A stretch of DNA of 64,000 bases from positions 27,307,001-27,371,000 of the forward strand of contig NC_071335.1 in the NCBI RefSeq assembly GCF_027744825.2, written 5' to 3'. Below are positions 1-11,605 of the stretch, piece by piece (the first letter of the stretch is position 1; each line of letters starts with the position of its first letter). Below the pieces are notes generated by a model. It was not told the origin of the DNA. It did not search any database and saw only the letters and a list, made by a program, of their open reading frames with translations. Source of the DNA: Synchiropus splendidus. Its lineage: Eukaryota > Chordata > Actinopteri > Syngnathiformes > Callionymidae. The position numbers and the translations under genes are program-made.

Positions 1-40
1 GCCAAGAATCCAGATGCTTGTGATCGTCTGTGCGTGCCAT
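1..40 (-). CDS. Possible first coding exon of a neighbouring gene, cut by the window edge
   Basis: On the minus strand an ATG at 40-38 opens a frame that stays open to the left edge (MARTDDHKHLDSW). The DNA on its upstream side (41-130) is GC-rich compared with the AT-rich DNA from about 300 to 1000, as expected of a promoter and 5' UTR. Thirteen residues are too few to name a family. It may be chance. Confidence 0.2.
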   Translation of the reverse strand, partial: MARTDDHKHLDSW

Positions 41-1443
41 CGCTGCTCCGCTCCACTCGGTCAGTGTTTTTATCCACCGACTGCGGAACTGTCCCGCCCT
101 CCGCCTCACGCCCCTTCACCCGTGTCTCCCCCCCCTCACCCGCCAACTGAAGACGCGCGTCTTCTGAGATGAAACATTTAGTTTCATTCTTACCACTTCG
201 ACATGCTTTTTTTGAGTGAAATGTTTGGCTGAAATGATCAATTTCATAGTAGTGTACCACCTCAATTCGCAACAGAAACGTTCATTTTGTGATTCATTCG
301 TGAATATATGACGTACATTTATGTATATCATGAAAAATATTAATATTTGAAGAAACCACTACTTGTCGCTGGCACGCAAAAATCAATTTATTTAGGATAT
401 TGGAAATAACATTAAAAGTACAAGTTATTATCCAAAACATTGCTTAAAAATGTAAAGAAAAAAGAAAGAAAACGATGTACCTATTGATGAGATTTTTTTT
501 TTATTATGCATTACTTAAAAATCATGCCACATTTAAGCACTAAATCTAATATCATAGTCATGTATATTATATTTCAATATCTTCTTGTTCATTTTTATAC
601 AATCATTTGTTGTTATATCTAGTTTTTATTTATTTTAATTCCCCACGTACATCTCATTTTTTAAAAATAGATTTTAGTGCGATTTCAGTTATGTTTCGTA
701 TGTAACAAAAAACAAAAAAAAAAAAAAACAACAGTCAGTTATTCTAACTTTTGTCAGCATTAATAGTTTTACAACATCTGATGTGTTGCTAGTTGGATGC
801 CTTGCAAGTGAAGCTGCATTCAAATCCACGTGAGGAAAAGATTGCTCGTCTCTCGCTTCTTAAAGGCAAGTCATCGTGTTGCATTTGAAAGTCAATGATC
901 TGGCGAATGCTTGAAAAAGACTGGACGAAGAAATGTTCATTTTATTTATGGCATTATATTTGATATTCTAAATATTTGAGAACAGAAGGCAAATGTGTTG
1001 TTAAAAGCAGGAACGGTGCCTGGAACCCAGCTTCATCTCCACCCTGCTCAGGCAGAAGCAACTGCCAGCATCCTCTTTCTCCTGTTGTGTCACTGTGAGG
1101 TGAAGTCACATTCTATGTCAACAAACTCCAACGCCTGACTTCAAAGTCCCGTCACGGGAAGCGCAACTTTCACTTCCTGTTGTGCCTCTGTTGTGACAGA
1201 GGTGAAGGTCGGAGCTGCGCGGCATCGGCAGAATTCACGGCAGAGAATGGAGCCGTGAGGAACACCACGACGCTTTGATGGTGAGAACCGTGCGGGGTGA
1301 GACGAGAGAGGCGTCGCCACGGCAACCATGTACAGAACCAGAACCCACTTCCTCTTTATTGTTGCACAGTAAGTCTACATGCATGTGACTATAAAACCAT
1401 GTGGAGTCAGCGGGATTTGAACCTTTATTCTGACTGGTTTTTA
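41..1443. other. Intergenic stretch downstream of ears2
   Basis: Positions 300-1000 are AT-rich with poly-A/T runs and no believable exon. The only signal I can support is a minus-strand AATAAA at 1355-1360, about 85 nt past the ears2 stop codon, which is its likely polyadenylation signal. Confidence 0.5.
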
Positions 1444-4400
1444 TCAAGGTTGAGACATGAGCTCGCCGCCGCTGCTGCTGTGCAGGAGGTTCTGGTCCAG
1501 GCCCGCCGTCGACTCGCTCCGCAGAAGCTTCTGGACTCGATGTCGGACCTCGGCCGGCCCCAGCGACACCATCATCTCCGCCACGCTGGGACCTTGCTGC
1601 AGGAGACAGACTGAGTCATCCCTGCTGCAGCCTGGGTGGCTTCTTACTCAACAGGCCTGTGGTTTCAAGAGCTCTGTGACACGCTTCCTCTGCAGGGTCC
1701 TCACCTGAAGGCCGCTGAGAGTCAGGCGCAGCAGCTTCATCACGTCTTTGTACTTGGTGACTTGGGTTTGCTTGGCCAGTCTCTTCAGGTCTGCGGTGAG
1801 CTGCTGCAGAGACGGAACATCTTCGCCTATTAATCTGTGAAGACCACAAGCAGGCCGTGACCTTGCTGCTTGGGAGACTAAGAAGGGTCATCGATGAACC
1901 TACTGGAGCACCAGCGAGGCGATGTGCTGGGCTTCTGGGGTCAGCAGCGCCGCCTGCTGGTGGGAGAAGGAGGGGCGCACCCAGAGGTAGGAGTAGGCTG
2001 GACTGACTAGATCCTGCAGCGAGGACACGTGACCCTGCGAACCCAGACGCAAGTTTCTGTTTGAGTGAACAGCAACAGCAGGAAACCAAAATGTGAAATA
2101 CCAGCGACTTGTGTGAACGTGTGAACACGACATGGATTTACTGTAATTACACATTTTCAGCTTCATAACCCGAGGAATCTTTTGTTACACATGTTTTCAA
2201 TTGCTTAAAAGACAAATGAATGGATTGTTACTAGATACAAAATCCCAAATATTCACCAGACGGGCTCAGAAATTTCACTGTTTATTACATTATTTTTATG
2301 CAATAATGTAATTATGACAACAGCACGAAGCAAAAATGATAAATGACCAAACCATAGTTTAAATATTTAACCCAGCATGCAATTGTCTCTCCATATGATT
2401 TATTTTAAAACATATTTTATGTATTAATAATAATAATAACGATGATAAATTACATTTTCTTTCCATTTTAACAATGTCAACTTCCACTATAACATATATC
2501 AATTTACTTCAGTGAAAATATAAAGCAGAAATATTTTATATTTTAAAAAGAAAGTGAAAAATTGAAGACGTTTAAAGCTAATGAAGTATTATTATTTACA
2601 TATGGTATGTAAACACACCAACTCTGAGCCCTTACAAACTTCTTATCGTCTTCTTATTGTATTGACATTTTTAAATCAAACACATTTCAATTCAGTCTTT
2701 CCACATATTTAATGACGTTTTTGTAATCTCTGCCACAAATGGACTGAGAAACGTTCAGCCTTCAAAATGAACTCCATAATAAGAAGATCTCAAAAAACTT
2801 CAAATGAAATGAGACTTTCCTACATGAATCTGTACCTTCCTGAGATGGAGAATCCTCCGGATGTAGTCCTCCTGGAGAACGTCCTGATCCTGGATCTCCG
2901 CTGCATAGGTCTGTCGGATTTGAACCTGAAGGTCATGGATCAGAGCCCGACACTTGTGCTCGTCTTCGATTCTGTGCTGCAGATGGAGTCTGTGGGACGA
3001 AACATCAGGGTGTTGCCAACACCTGCTGCAGACACGGACCACATGAGAGACGAAAACCAGACTCACTTGTTAAACTCTGGCAGCTTCTCCAGGTCGATCA
3101 GAGCCGAGTGGGTTGTGATTTTTGACGGAGTGAATTCAGCAATCAGCTCCTCCATCCTGCGTCCCATCTGGTTACCTGTGAGACCCAAGTGTTGAAGTCA
3201 AAACGGTCTCAGATTGGGGGCTCGACCTGGCTCACTGTTGAATCCAGATCCACAGTTGGTGGTGATGTCCAGCAGAGCTTCGGGCAGGATGCCCTTCCTC
3301 CTGAAGCTCTGGATGAAGATGTCGCCCTGCCTCTTGGACAGCTTGCTGCCATCTTTGTTGGTGAGCAGCGGCAGGTGACCAAAGGTGGGCGGCTGCCACC
3401 CCAGAGCGCGATACATCAGGATGTGCTTGGAGGTGGAGATGAGCCACTCGGAGCCTCGCAGGACGTGGCTGATCTTCATGTGGTGGTCGTCGACGATGTT
3501 GGCCAGGTGATAGGTGGGGAAGCCGTCCGCTTTGATCACCACGGGGTCGCCCTCCACCTGGAGACAGATGCTTGGAATAACAACGTTCTCATTCTCCTTT
3601 GGATCTTTTCTTCAGATCTGATGCTACAGGTAAAAGACCTCTCTCCACCTGAGCCACCTCGTGACGGTTCCACCCAAAGACAATGTCTTCAAAAGGTTCC
3701 ACTCCCTCTTCCAGCTTGAACCTGATCACGTGGGGCATTCCTTGCGATAGTTTCTCCTGCACTTGCTGCGGGTCCAGATGCCGACATCTGTTATCATACC
3801 TGCAGGAAAGGTAGATTTTAATCCCAACAACAACCGGCGAGGGGAAGCGTGGCGCGAGCCTGAGGTCACCTGGGCGTCTGTCCGCTCCTCAGAGCCTCTT
3901 TCTTGAGCAGCTCCAGTCTCTGGGCGCTGCAGAAACATCGGTACGCGCCACCGCTTTCCACCAGCCGCGCCGCCGCTTCATGATAGAGAGGGAGGCGCTG
4001 TGACTGCAGGTAGGGGCCCAGCGGCCCGCCTCGGCGAGGACTCTCATCCGGGGGGATCCCTGTGAGCGAAAGTCACCGACCATGACCTACTGTTCCAAGG
4101 TGTCAGAGCGAGACCAGCGACGTCCTACCAGCCCATTCCAGCATGTCCTCGATGGAGTCAGCGGCTCCTGGAACCAGTCGGCTCTGATCCGTGTCCTCCA
4201 GCCGCAGGACGAACGAGCCTCCAAATTTCTTGGCGAAGATGTAATTGTAGAGCGCAGTACGGAGGCCTCCGAGGTGCAAGAAGCCTGAAGCGACAAATAT
4301 CAGCAATTAAAAGCTAAATCCAATGGAGCAAACCGTGCAAACAGCTTTGCTGTTGTTAGCAAAACAAGCGCAGAAATGCTGGTGTTATGTACTACACTTT

Positions 4401-4681
4401 CATTTTAATGACTATACGGTATCAGCACAGTCCCGGCTCGGGCAGAAATGCTGGTGTTATGTACTACACTTTCATTTTAATGACTATACGGTATCAGCAC
4501 AGTCCCGGCTCGGGATCTTACCTGTCGGACTCGGCGCGAACCGAACTCTCACCTCCGTCTGTACCGTGGAGCTCCCTCTCTTTGACGGCTGCGCGCCTCG
4601 CCTGTGTCTCGCTGCTGCTCGGCAGAAAGAGCCGGCGAGACGCGCCACTTGAGTGGGCTGACATGTCCTCAGCAGGGACAT
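1444..4681 (-). CDS. ears2: Mitochondrial glutamyl-tRNA synthetase
   Basis: Charges mitochondrial tRNA with glutamate (class I aminoacyl-tRNA synthetase, matrix enzyme). Coding exons from 5' to 3' are 4681-4522, 4284-4129, 4059-3870, 3799-3658, 3557-3236, 3175-3067, 2989-2836, 2034-1904, 1834-1705 and 1596-1444, giving 548 residues. The first 40 or so residues are rich in Arg, Ala and Ser and almost free of acidic residues, as in a mitochondrial presequence. Next comes [11 protein letters not shown] with the HIGH-type motif HLGG at 57-60. LEDTDQSR follows in the catalytic core and the KMSKS-type loop SKLSK is at about 287-291. The C-terminal part aligns with the anticodon-binding region ([13 protein letters not shown]). 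Length is close to the mammalian protein. Every junction has GT..AG ends and matching phase. The start is the only ATG that gives the presequence. All catalytic motifs are intact. Confidence 0.95.
4371..4514. repeat. Perfect 72-bp tandem duplication in ears2 intron 1
   Basis: The unit at 4371-4442 is repeated base for base at 4443-4514. The second copy ends at 4514, inside the conserved donor of ears2 exon 1 (exon edge 4522). No mismatch was found by eye, so the duplication is very recent or polymorphic. Confidence 0.95.
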
Positions 4682-5249
4682 GGCTGTCCGAGCACAGCTT
4701 CGGTCACTGCGGTGACGCTAACCCTGCACTTCAGCGAGGCGGGCAAAAGACAAGCAAACAGTCCAACCAGTAGCCATCGAGTCTCCTCTCAATATTATCC
4801 AGTGGGTTTCGATTAAAACGGCTCGGTGAGTCGCATCATTCGCTCATGTTTACATGTCAAGTGTCACGAGAGTCTCATTCTCCTTCGTTGGTACAAATCG
4901 GACTGAAATCTGCTTTTTTTGGCAGCACACTGCCATCTAGTGGCGATATCAGTTTATACGCCAATGTCAGGAACGAAAAATATAATTTTATTGGAAATTG
5001 TTGTTGCAATAGTTTTGGATAGCTACGATTATGAATTTAAACGTTTATTTATATTTATACGTATTCATTGGAAATTACGTTTTTAAAAAACGGTCGGCCG
5101 GGCTTTGATGACAGTGTTATGAGCCAATCAAAACACGCAGTGAAAGCTTTGCCCCACCCCCGCGGAGTTTAGGTCGCGCGCGCAGGGGGTCACCTTCACT
5201 AGCCAATAGGGGGCGACGCAGGCCACGTAACTGGTCAGATTTGAAAGTC
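4682..5249. promoter_or_regulatory. ears2 upstream region with CTCF-like motifs
   Basis: About 570 bp upstream of the ears2 start. Two stretches resemble the CTCF core: GCCATCTAGTGGCG near 4931-4944 and CCAATAGGGGGCGACGC near 5203-5219. The second lies in a CpG-richer patch (5140-5220). No TATA box is convincing. The assignment is by motif only. Confidence 0.35.
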
Positions 5250-5375
5250 ATGGCGGCCAGAAGCCACATTTCACCTGAGAAACAACCTGACGTGGAAAGA
5301 GATGTCGGTCCACACAACGATGTTATTGCTGGACCTGAGTGGTCGAAGAGGAAGATTTTGTCCTCAAATGACTGA
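5250..5375 (+). CDS. Short ORF in GC-rich DNA, product unknown
   Basis: ATGGCGGCC at 5250 starts a 41-residue frame (MAARSHISPEK...) that ends at 5375. In mammals a gene (UBFD1) lies head to head with EARS2, so an exon on this strand would be plausible, but the peptide does not resemble UBFD1 and I found no donor that continues it. It may be a 5' UTR, a small ORF or chance. Confidence 0.2.
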   Translation: MAARSHISPEKQPDVERDVGPHNDVIAGPEWSKRKILSSND

Positions 5376-5795
5376 TGAGTGTTGTTTTTAACCGGCTCAA
5401 GTGACGCTGCTGTGGCTGTGCAGGTGCTAATCCTGAGCTAGCTGAAGTAACTAGCGTGTACTGGTGGTTTTCAGAGTGACAGGTTGCTTTGTGTTGGTGT
5501 TTGGACCGGGCCTTGGAACAGGTGTGTTCGGTGGGGGGCGTGACTCCGAGGTCAGCTGACCTGTGCTGTTGTGGCCTATTGACACAAAGAGTCCTGCTTC
5601 TGCCTTCTGTTGGAAGTGTTAGTTTGTTTTGTATTTTTAAACCGAAGTACAATTACAATGAATGTAGTATTTTCTTTTTAGACAGAATTATTATTTCAGC
5701 TTTCAATCTCAGCACTTGAATCACAAATTCCTACCCGCCCAGTTGGAAAAACTCCAAACATAAACACGAAGGCAAATGTTGAAACACAGGCATAA

Positions 5796-5899
<104 letters not shown>

Positions 5900-6394
5900 C
5901 ATGACCTCTGATCTGACGGATCTGGGCCCAACAACATTTTTTCTTTGTCAGTGACATTTTAATTTCCACGTCCCGATATGGTAAATAAAATTGGAATGCA
6001 GTCTGTTTGCTTCGCACTTGAATGGATTCACTGGATGAATCATTGGCCTTTCTACACAGTGGCCTCGCCTGTGAATGCAGCCGCACATGTTCCAGAGAAC
6101 CAGTCCAACCTGAAGGCTGTAGGTGACAGTGCATCTGGTGGATCATATAATTACTGTGGTTGGATCTCGGGTCTCACGTTTATGTAACTCCCCTTTCCTA
6201 AATGTTGTAAACAGAGTGAAGTAGTGGTCATAGTCTGGCTAATGCAGAGGTTGGTGGTCGTATGGCGTGTTTGATCTGTTGGAAATGGTCTGTGTGTGTT
6301 GGTGAGACGGGGTTTTCCAGGCGGTACTGCTGTACCAGAAGGTTTGACTCCTCTATGTCAAGGTCAGTGGGTAGGATCTGTGCTCATCGTATGG

Positions 6395-7000
6395 CAGACC
6401 TGGGCAAAGAGTGGTCCGCGGACCACATTCGGCCCTTTGCCTTTGTTGATGTGGCCCTCGTGAAATCCGAGTGAAACTAATCCGTTTCTGACAGATAACA
6501 ATTCTATTTCATTTCTCTTTCCTGTTTCTATTTCATGTGGTGAATTATATTCTTTGGCAGTTTAAGAAGTGAAATTCTATTACGTTCCAGAAAAGGAGAA
6601 TAAAAAAAAAAAATCAATAATTGCAATGCAGAATTACAATTCTGCTTTTAGCAATTTACAACTCAAATGTCAATGAAAATCTTTGTAGTGATTTAAATGA
6701 GAATCTTGAAATATAACATGTAGTAAAGTGTATAATCACTTTTCTAATACATTATCATGCCTGGATTGACTTTTCGTTTTTATCAGGGCACTAGATTGAA
6801 ATTTGAATCTCAATTAATTGCACTAAAGATGAGTTAACTCGCGATTAATTGAGATTAAAAAATTCTATTTATTTATAAATTTCTATCTATTGACAGCCTT
6901 AGGGGTTTTACTTTAGCTTTGCCTGACATTTTCCCCCTAAAGCTCCAGTAGGTAATGTGGCCCCTGAGGGAATTTATTTGGCCGCCCCTCAGGCTTTTTG
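6395..7000. mobile_element. Mosaic of decayed non-autonomous hAT-type elements
   Basis: The left end (CAGACCTGGGCAAAGAGTGG, then CCGCGGACCACATTCGGCC) resembles the terminal CAGNGGTGGGCAAA..CGGGCCACA sequence of hAT elements. A matching inner block (AATGTGGCCCCTGAGGGAAT) lies near 6954. A second end, TAAGGCTGTCAA read on the minus strand, lies near 6890-6901 beside ATTAATCGCG-type sequence and suggests a nested element. There is no transposase frame and no clear target duplication. Confidence 0.5.
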
Positions 7001-8528
7001 CTAGGAGGCGGTCTGGGCGTCATGCTGCCAGATGCCACCATATACCAGCGTAATGTACAGTTGAGAATCGGGCGTCCAGAGTGTGTGGCGTTGAAATGGA
7101 AATGGTGTCTCATGTCAGAGTGAAGGAAGCACGGGAGAGTTTGGTGTTGACGTCTGTTAGCCACTGCCTGGCTAATGGTGTCACCAGTGGGATGGTCACA
7201 TGTGAACCAGGCTTTTCAGGGAATTACGGAACCCCTGGTCTCTGTGGGAACGTGAGGGTTCCCTTTCCAGATAGGTGGAGAACCATTTGTTAGATGAGTG
7301 AACAAGGGTTCATAGTGTTCTGCTCTGTTCTCTGACAGGCCCAGATGTTCTCCAACCTGATGGGATCTGAGGACCAGTTGGGAAGAGAACTCGCCATCTG
7401 ACTGTGCACAACATAAAGACTTTATTATACCGAATGAAGGAGGTGTGAAGATATAAATGTAAAGTTCCATCGTGATGGGAGTCACAGCATTGAGTCCTCA
7501 TCCTCATCAAGCCGTAGGCAGGTGAGAGAGGGATCAAATCAGAAGTGTAAACAGAGAGTTGCCACGCCCACAGTGGGACTCCATCCAGCCGTCTTCAGGA
7601 GACGCTCGACCAATCGCTGAGAGGAGCGACACCTCTCACTGCTCTGCTGCTGCACCTGAGTCTCGGGTGTCAGGTGGAAGAAACAGACAGGATTTAACGC
7701 CAGCACTGGAAGAAGAGATTTGGTGAGCCTCGCTTTCTCTTCATTGTTCAATCCGTTTCCATAACTGCGGTCAACAGAGCTGGTTTGTTGATCATTTCTT
7801 CAATCCTTAAAACAGATGATGTAGACATGGTTCTGAGATTGGAACACTCGCGTGTGACGCACCTAACAACAAGTGCAGTGGGAATTTCACTGTTGGGAAT
7901 TATCAATACCGGGGCTGACGACGGCGACTCGCCCTGCTGCTTTACAGACACTATACTATTGACAAGTGTTGGGCTAGAAACCTGCGGCGTGTCTCCAGGG
8001 GCCACACGTGTTGCAGACCGGGGGGATGCCGGACCTGGCTGTGAGAAACCCAGTGGCGAGGGTCAGTCTGAGTTAGAGGCAACGCAAGTCCTTTCTGTCT
8101 GGAACTTTACTTGGGGTTTTGTCACTCTGGTTTCCTCCCACTGCCCAGAAACCTTCAAGTTGGTGGCCTCATGGTGTCCCCAGTTAATCTTTATGTAACC
8201 TCCTCATGGTGTCACTTTCACCCGTGAGAAGTGAGGTCCTTCCCTGTAATGCAGCTCTTGGGAAATCTTTGAGCAAATCATGGAGACAGCCTGGAATATA
8301 ATGGTGTTTAATGCAGTTTTAATGTCTTTTAGGTGACAGACTGGGAGAACTCGGAGTTAGTTATCGATCCAATAGATTTTCTTCTGCATTGTCGGAGTTA
8401 ATCCCAGCTACCTGGAGTAGAGGCTGGGGTGTCACATGTTCCACTCCCAATTTACAGTATACAATGTAGCTGGTTCCTTGAGGAAGAATACACTACAGTC
8501 CTCTGCATTTTATGGACTATATTGTTTT

Positions 8529-8866
8529 GGGGGGTCAAACTCAAGGGCCAACAAAATCTCTGTTCAACATTCAACTGATATCAGACTCTCACTTCCCAAA
8601 ATAACTCACCTTTTCTCCATCACCTCCGACTCGCTTTCACAAGAAATTACTTTTGTTTGAAGCACAAATTGCTTTTCATATAGTCCCTTCCACCTGCTGC
8701 AATATGGGAAGATTCTTTTCTAACATTTTATAAAACAACGTATAGAAAAGCTTGAACTCTGTAGTGCTCCTGCATCATGACATTGATGTGCGTCCAAGTT
8801 ATGTGTCACGATAAAATCCACATTTCACGGCCAATTTTGGCCCCCATGCCGTGAGTTTGACCCTTC
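8529..8866. mobile_element. Short non-autonomous element with inverted ends (hAT-like)
   Basis: The left end GGGGGGTCAAACTCAAGGGC and the right end CCGTGAGTTTGACCCTT are imperfect inverted repeats about 340 bp apart. The interior has no coding capacity. The end sequence matches the GGGTCAAACTCA type frequent in vertebrate hAT MITEs. I saw no clear target duplication. Confidence 0.5.
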
Positions 8867-10751
8867 AATGAAAGTGTGTGAAGTCGAGGACCGGACAAGG
8901 TCAGATGATGGACAGGATGAAAGGAGATCCAGCGTGATGAACGCGAGGGGGACAAACATTGTGAAAAGAAATAGGCGACTGATAAGAAACGTTCCATCAG
9001 GTTGTCAGTTTTGACTGATTTCAATATTTGACTTTGTCACAGATTCTCTCTGGCATTCGCGTCCTGCCAGGAGGAATGTGGCGCAGCTGCGCTCAGATTC
9101 ACAGATGGAGTTGAAGCCTTGTTTCTCACCTGAATGATGCAGAACAAACACGTTCTTGAACAATGAGGCGGGTGGCACGAGGAACTGAATCAACCACGTG
9201 TCTGCAACGTGAATGGATGACTTTTGCTCAGATATTTGCCGAGTCATTATGCCGAGGTTGTGTTCACATGAAGGAATTTTCAAGGAGCAGTTCTGATGTC
9301 GTAATCACAGGAGTATTTTTAGACCTCGATTTAAGAGCAGAAACGTCACATGCTCTTCAGCATCAGAAGACACAGGGTCTTTATGAGAAACATGATCTGT
9401 TATTTTCCTTTCTGTGCGGAGTCTGGGTTTGCTCTGGTTTCCTCCCAAACTCTTCAAACATGCAGGGTAATGGGTGTGTGTGTCTGTGTAACTGGTTTGC
9501 TGTACTTCTGAGGACCAATCCTCAGAAACACACATACTTTGGTCGGTCCCCACATGTTTAAATTACAACTTTAAAACAACTGTATCATTGTAATTGGGTT
9601 TAAGTTTGGTTCAGAGTCCTGGTTAAGGTTAGCTGTTTGTTTCGGATGGTTAGGCTGAGGGTGAGAGGCTGGGGAAAGGGTTATGGCAATGAGAGGTCCC
9701 AACAAAGATAGCGATACACTATCCAGGTTGTCCCTCTCGTGGAAGTCCTCAGGAAGCCTTGGTTTAGTTGGGTGGATAAGTGCTTCACCTTCCCGTTGTT
9801 TGGGTCAGAAATGAAGATGGGGACATTCACAAAAGCTATTCTCAAGCCTGTGTTCTTAAATATGTGACAAGCAAACCGGCAGGATGAAGAAGAAAAAGTC
9901 ATTTGTTTGTTTCCATTGGTGTATTTCATTCATTTCTATGTCCTGTTTACATTCGGGGAGGCCATCTTGGATTGTCAACACGGGGTGGTGAGATTTCTCC
10001 CTCCTTCAGACTGGGAAATGCAACGTCGGGTGATGTCATGGGGGGACGGTGCTGAGAAATTCCCAGTTCCGAGGACAACTGGAACACAGCGTCAGCGTAA
10101 AGTTTTCGCTGTTGTTGTGGAAAAGATGCAGCGCCACTCGCTGGACTGGCAGGTGTACTACATCCTTTCCATCTTATCTGAAGTAATGTCCCATGGTCCC
10201 ACTCCAACACCCGGCACCTCCATCAGTGCCCCCTACACGACCTTGAATAACCAAACCCCTGGTTTGTTTCAGGTTTGGTTCAAATCAGTTCTCCTCCCAG
10301 AGTTTCGTGCAAACCTCCCAAACCTTTGTTGCCTCTTAATGAATGGTTCTCCAAGTTTTTTTTTTTAGGTACAAAGCGATTTCTTTTATTTTGTTCGTAA
10401 ATCATCCCGCCTGTCTGTAAAACCCATTGTTCTGCTCTCAGCTTTCCTCCTTTATCTTTTGCTCCACCAATGGTTTTGTTGTATCGTCATGTGAAGTGTT
10501 GAGTTACAGCATTCTTCGACCTGAGCCGTCTTTTGTGTTGGTTTTTTTTTTTTGTGTGCATCTGCTCTATGTTGAAGGTCACCGGTCACGCCCCAAACTA
10601 GATGAGAGGTGATTTGAATTGCATAAACATAGAGTGTCAAATTCAGCGGGCTGATTTGTTGTGAGTCCTGTTTCAGGCGGCGGCACAAACCCGGACTGAC
10701 TGTTCTGTCTTTTCCCACCACCAGTTGTTTACCGCACCACATGGTCACGTC

Positions 10752-11605
10752 ATGAAAACCTGGTACCTGTTCCTGCTGGTCTACCTGCTGGGGAGCTGCT
10801 GCGGTAAGAGGAGGCTGGTGTTCAGTCACTTTCATAACTACATTACAACCTCCTGACAGGTGTAGAAAAAGAAAAAAGAAGTGGGGTTCTGTGTGAGGAG
10901 CCAGCCGAGGAGTGTGAAGGAAATGTTTGATCGCAGTGGAGGATTAAAGACAGACTGTTGAGGTTAGAGCGGTGTAGGACCATGATGTTCTCTCGTGATA
11001 TAGTTGTCTGTGGGGAGGATCAGACGAATCTCGGGCTGAGATGAGCAAGACAGAACGAGTGCAGGGCAGGAGATGGGAGTGAAGATGAACACAGTATATA
11101 GAGTCAGTCGTCCAGAGTAAAGGGCAGAGATGAAGGAGGTGAAGAGGAGAGTGCAGGCTGGGTGGAGACGACTGTGACGTCAGAGCTGCAGCTTTACAGG
11201 ACACTCACTGCCATGGAGACTCAGGAGTCTGAGTTAGAAGAGCCAGAGAGGAAGATACTGAGGTTGTCCATGGGAGAACGGGTGAGATGAGAAATATTGC
11301 GTTGGAGACAAAGTTCGGCAGGACAGATGGTTGGGACACGTGGCGAGGAGAGACACTGCATCAAGTCCGACAGATCCAATAGTTGATGGATACAAGCGAA
11401 ATAACTGTATTTGTACAATTTAAGTGTCTGAATTAACTCTAATCTCCTTTTGAAACAGAGGCTTCGAAACACCACAAGTAAGTTGATATTTCAAGTGTGA
11501 GTCACAGAAGGCGACTCATGGGTCTAAATTTGTTTCCTTTGTTCGTGTGTCTCGCTGGAATTCCACAGAAATGAAGCATGCAAGCCTGAAGAAGACTTCA
11601 AGCCG
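10752..11605 (+). CDS. Mesothelin-like gene, exons 1-3: signal peptide and N-terminal linker
   Basis: Exons 10752-10803, 11459-11477 and 11569-11605. Exon 1 encodes MKTWYLFLLVYLLGSCC, a textbook secretion signal with cleavage expected near the Cys-Gly. The ATG at 10741 is not used because its frame stops after four codons. Exons 2 and 3 are tiny (19 and 37 nt) and encode a charged linker (EASKHHKNEACKPEEDFKP). Confidence 0.8.
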
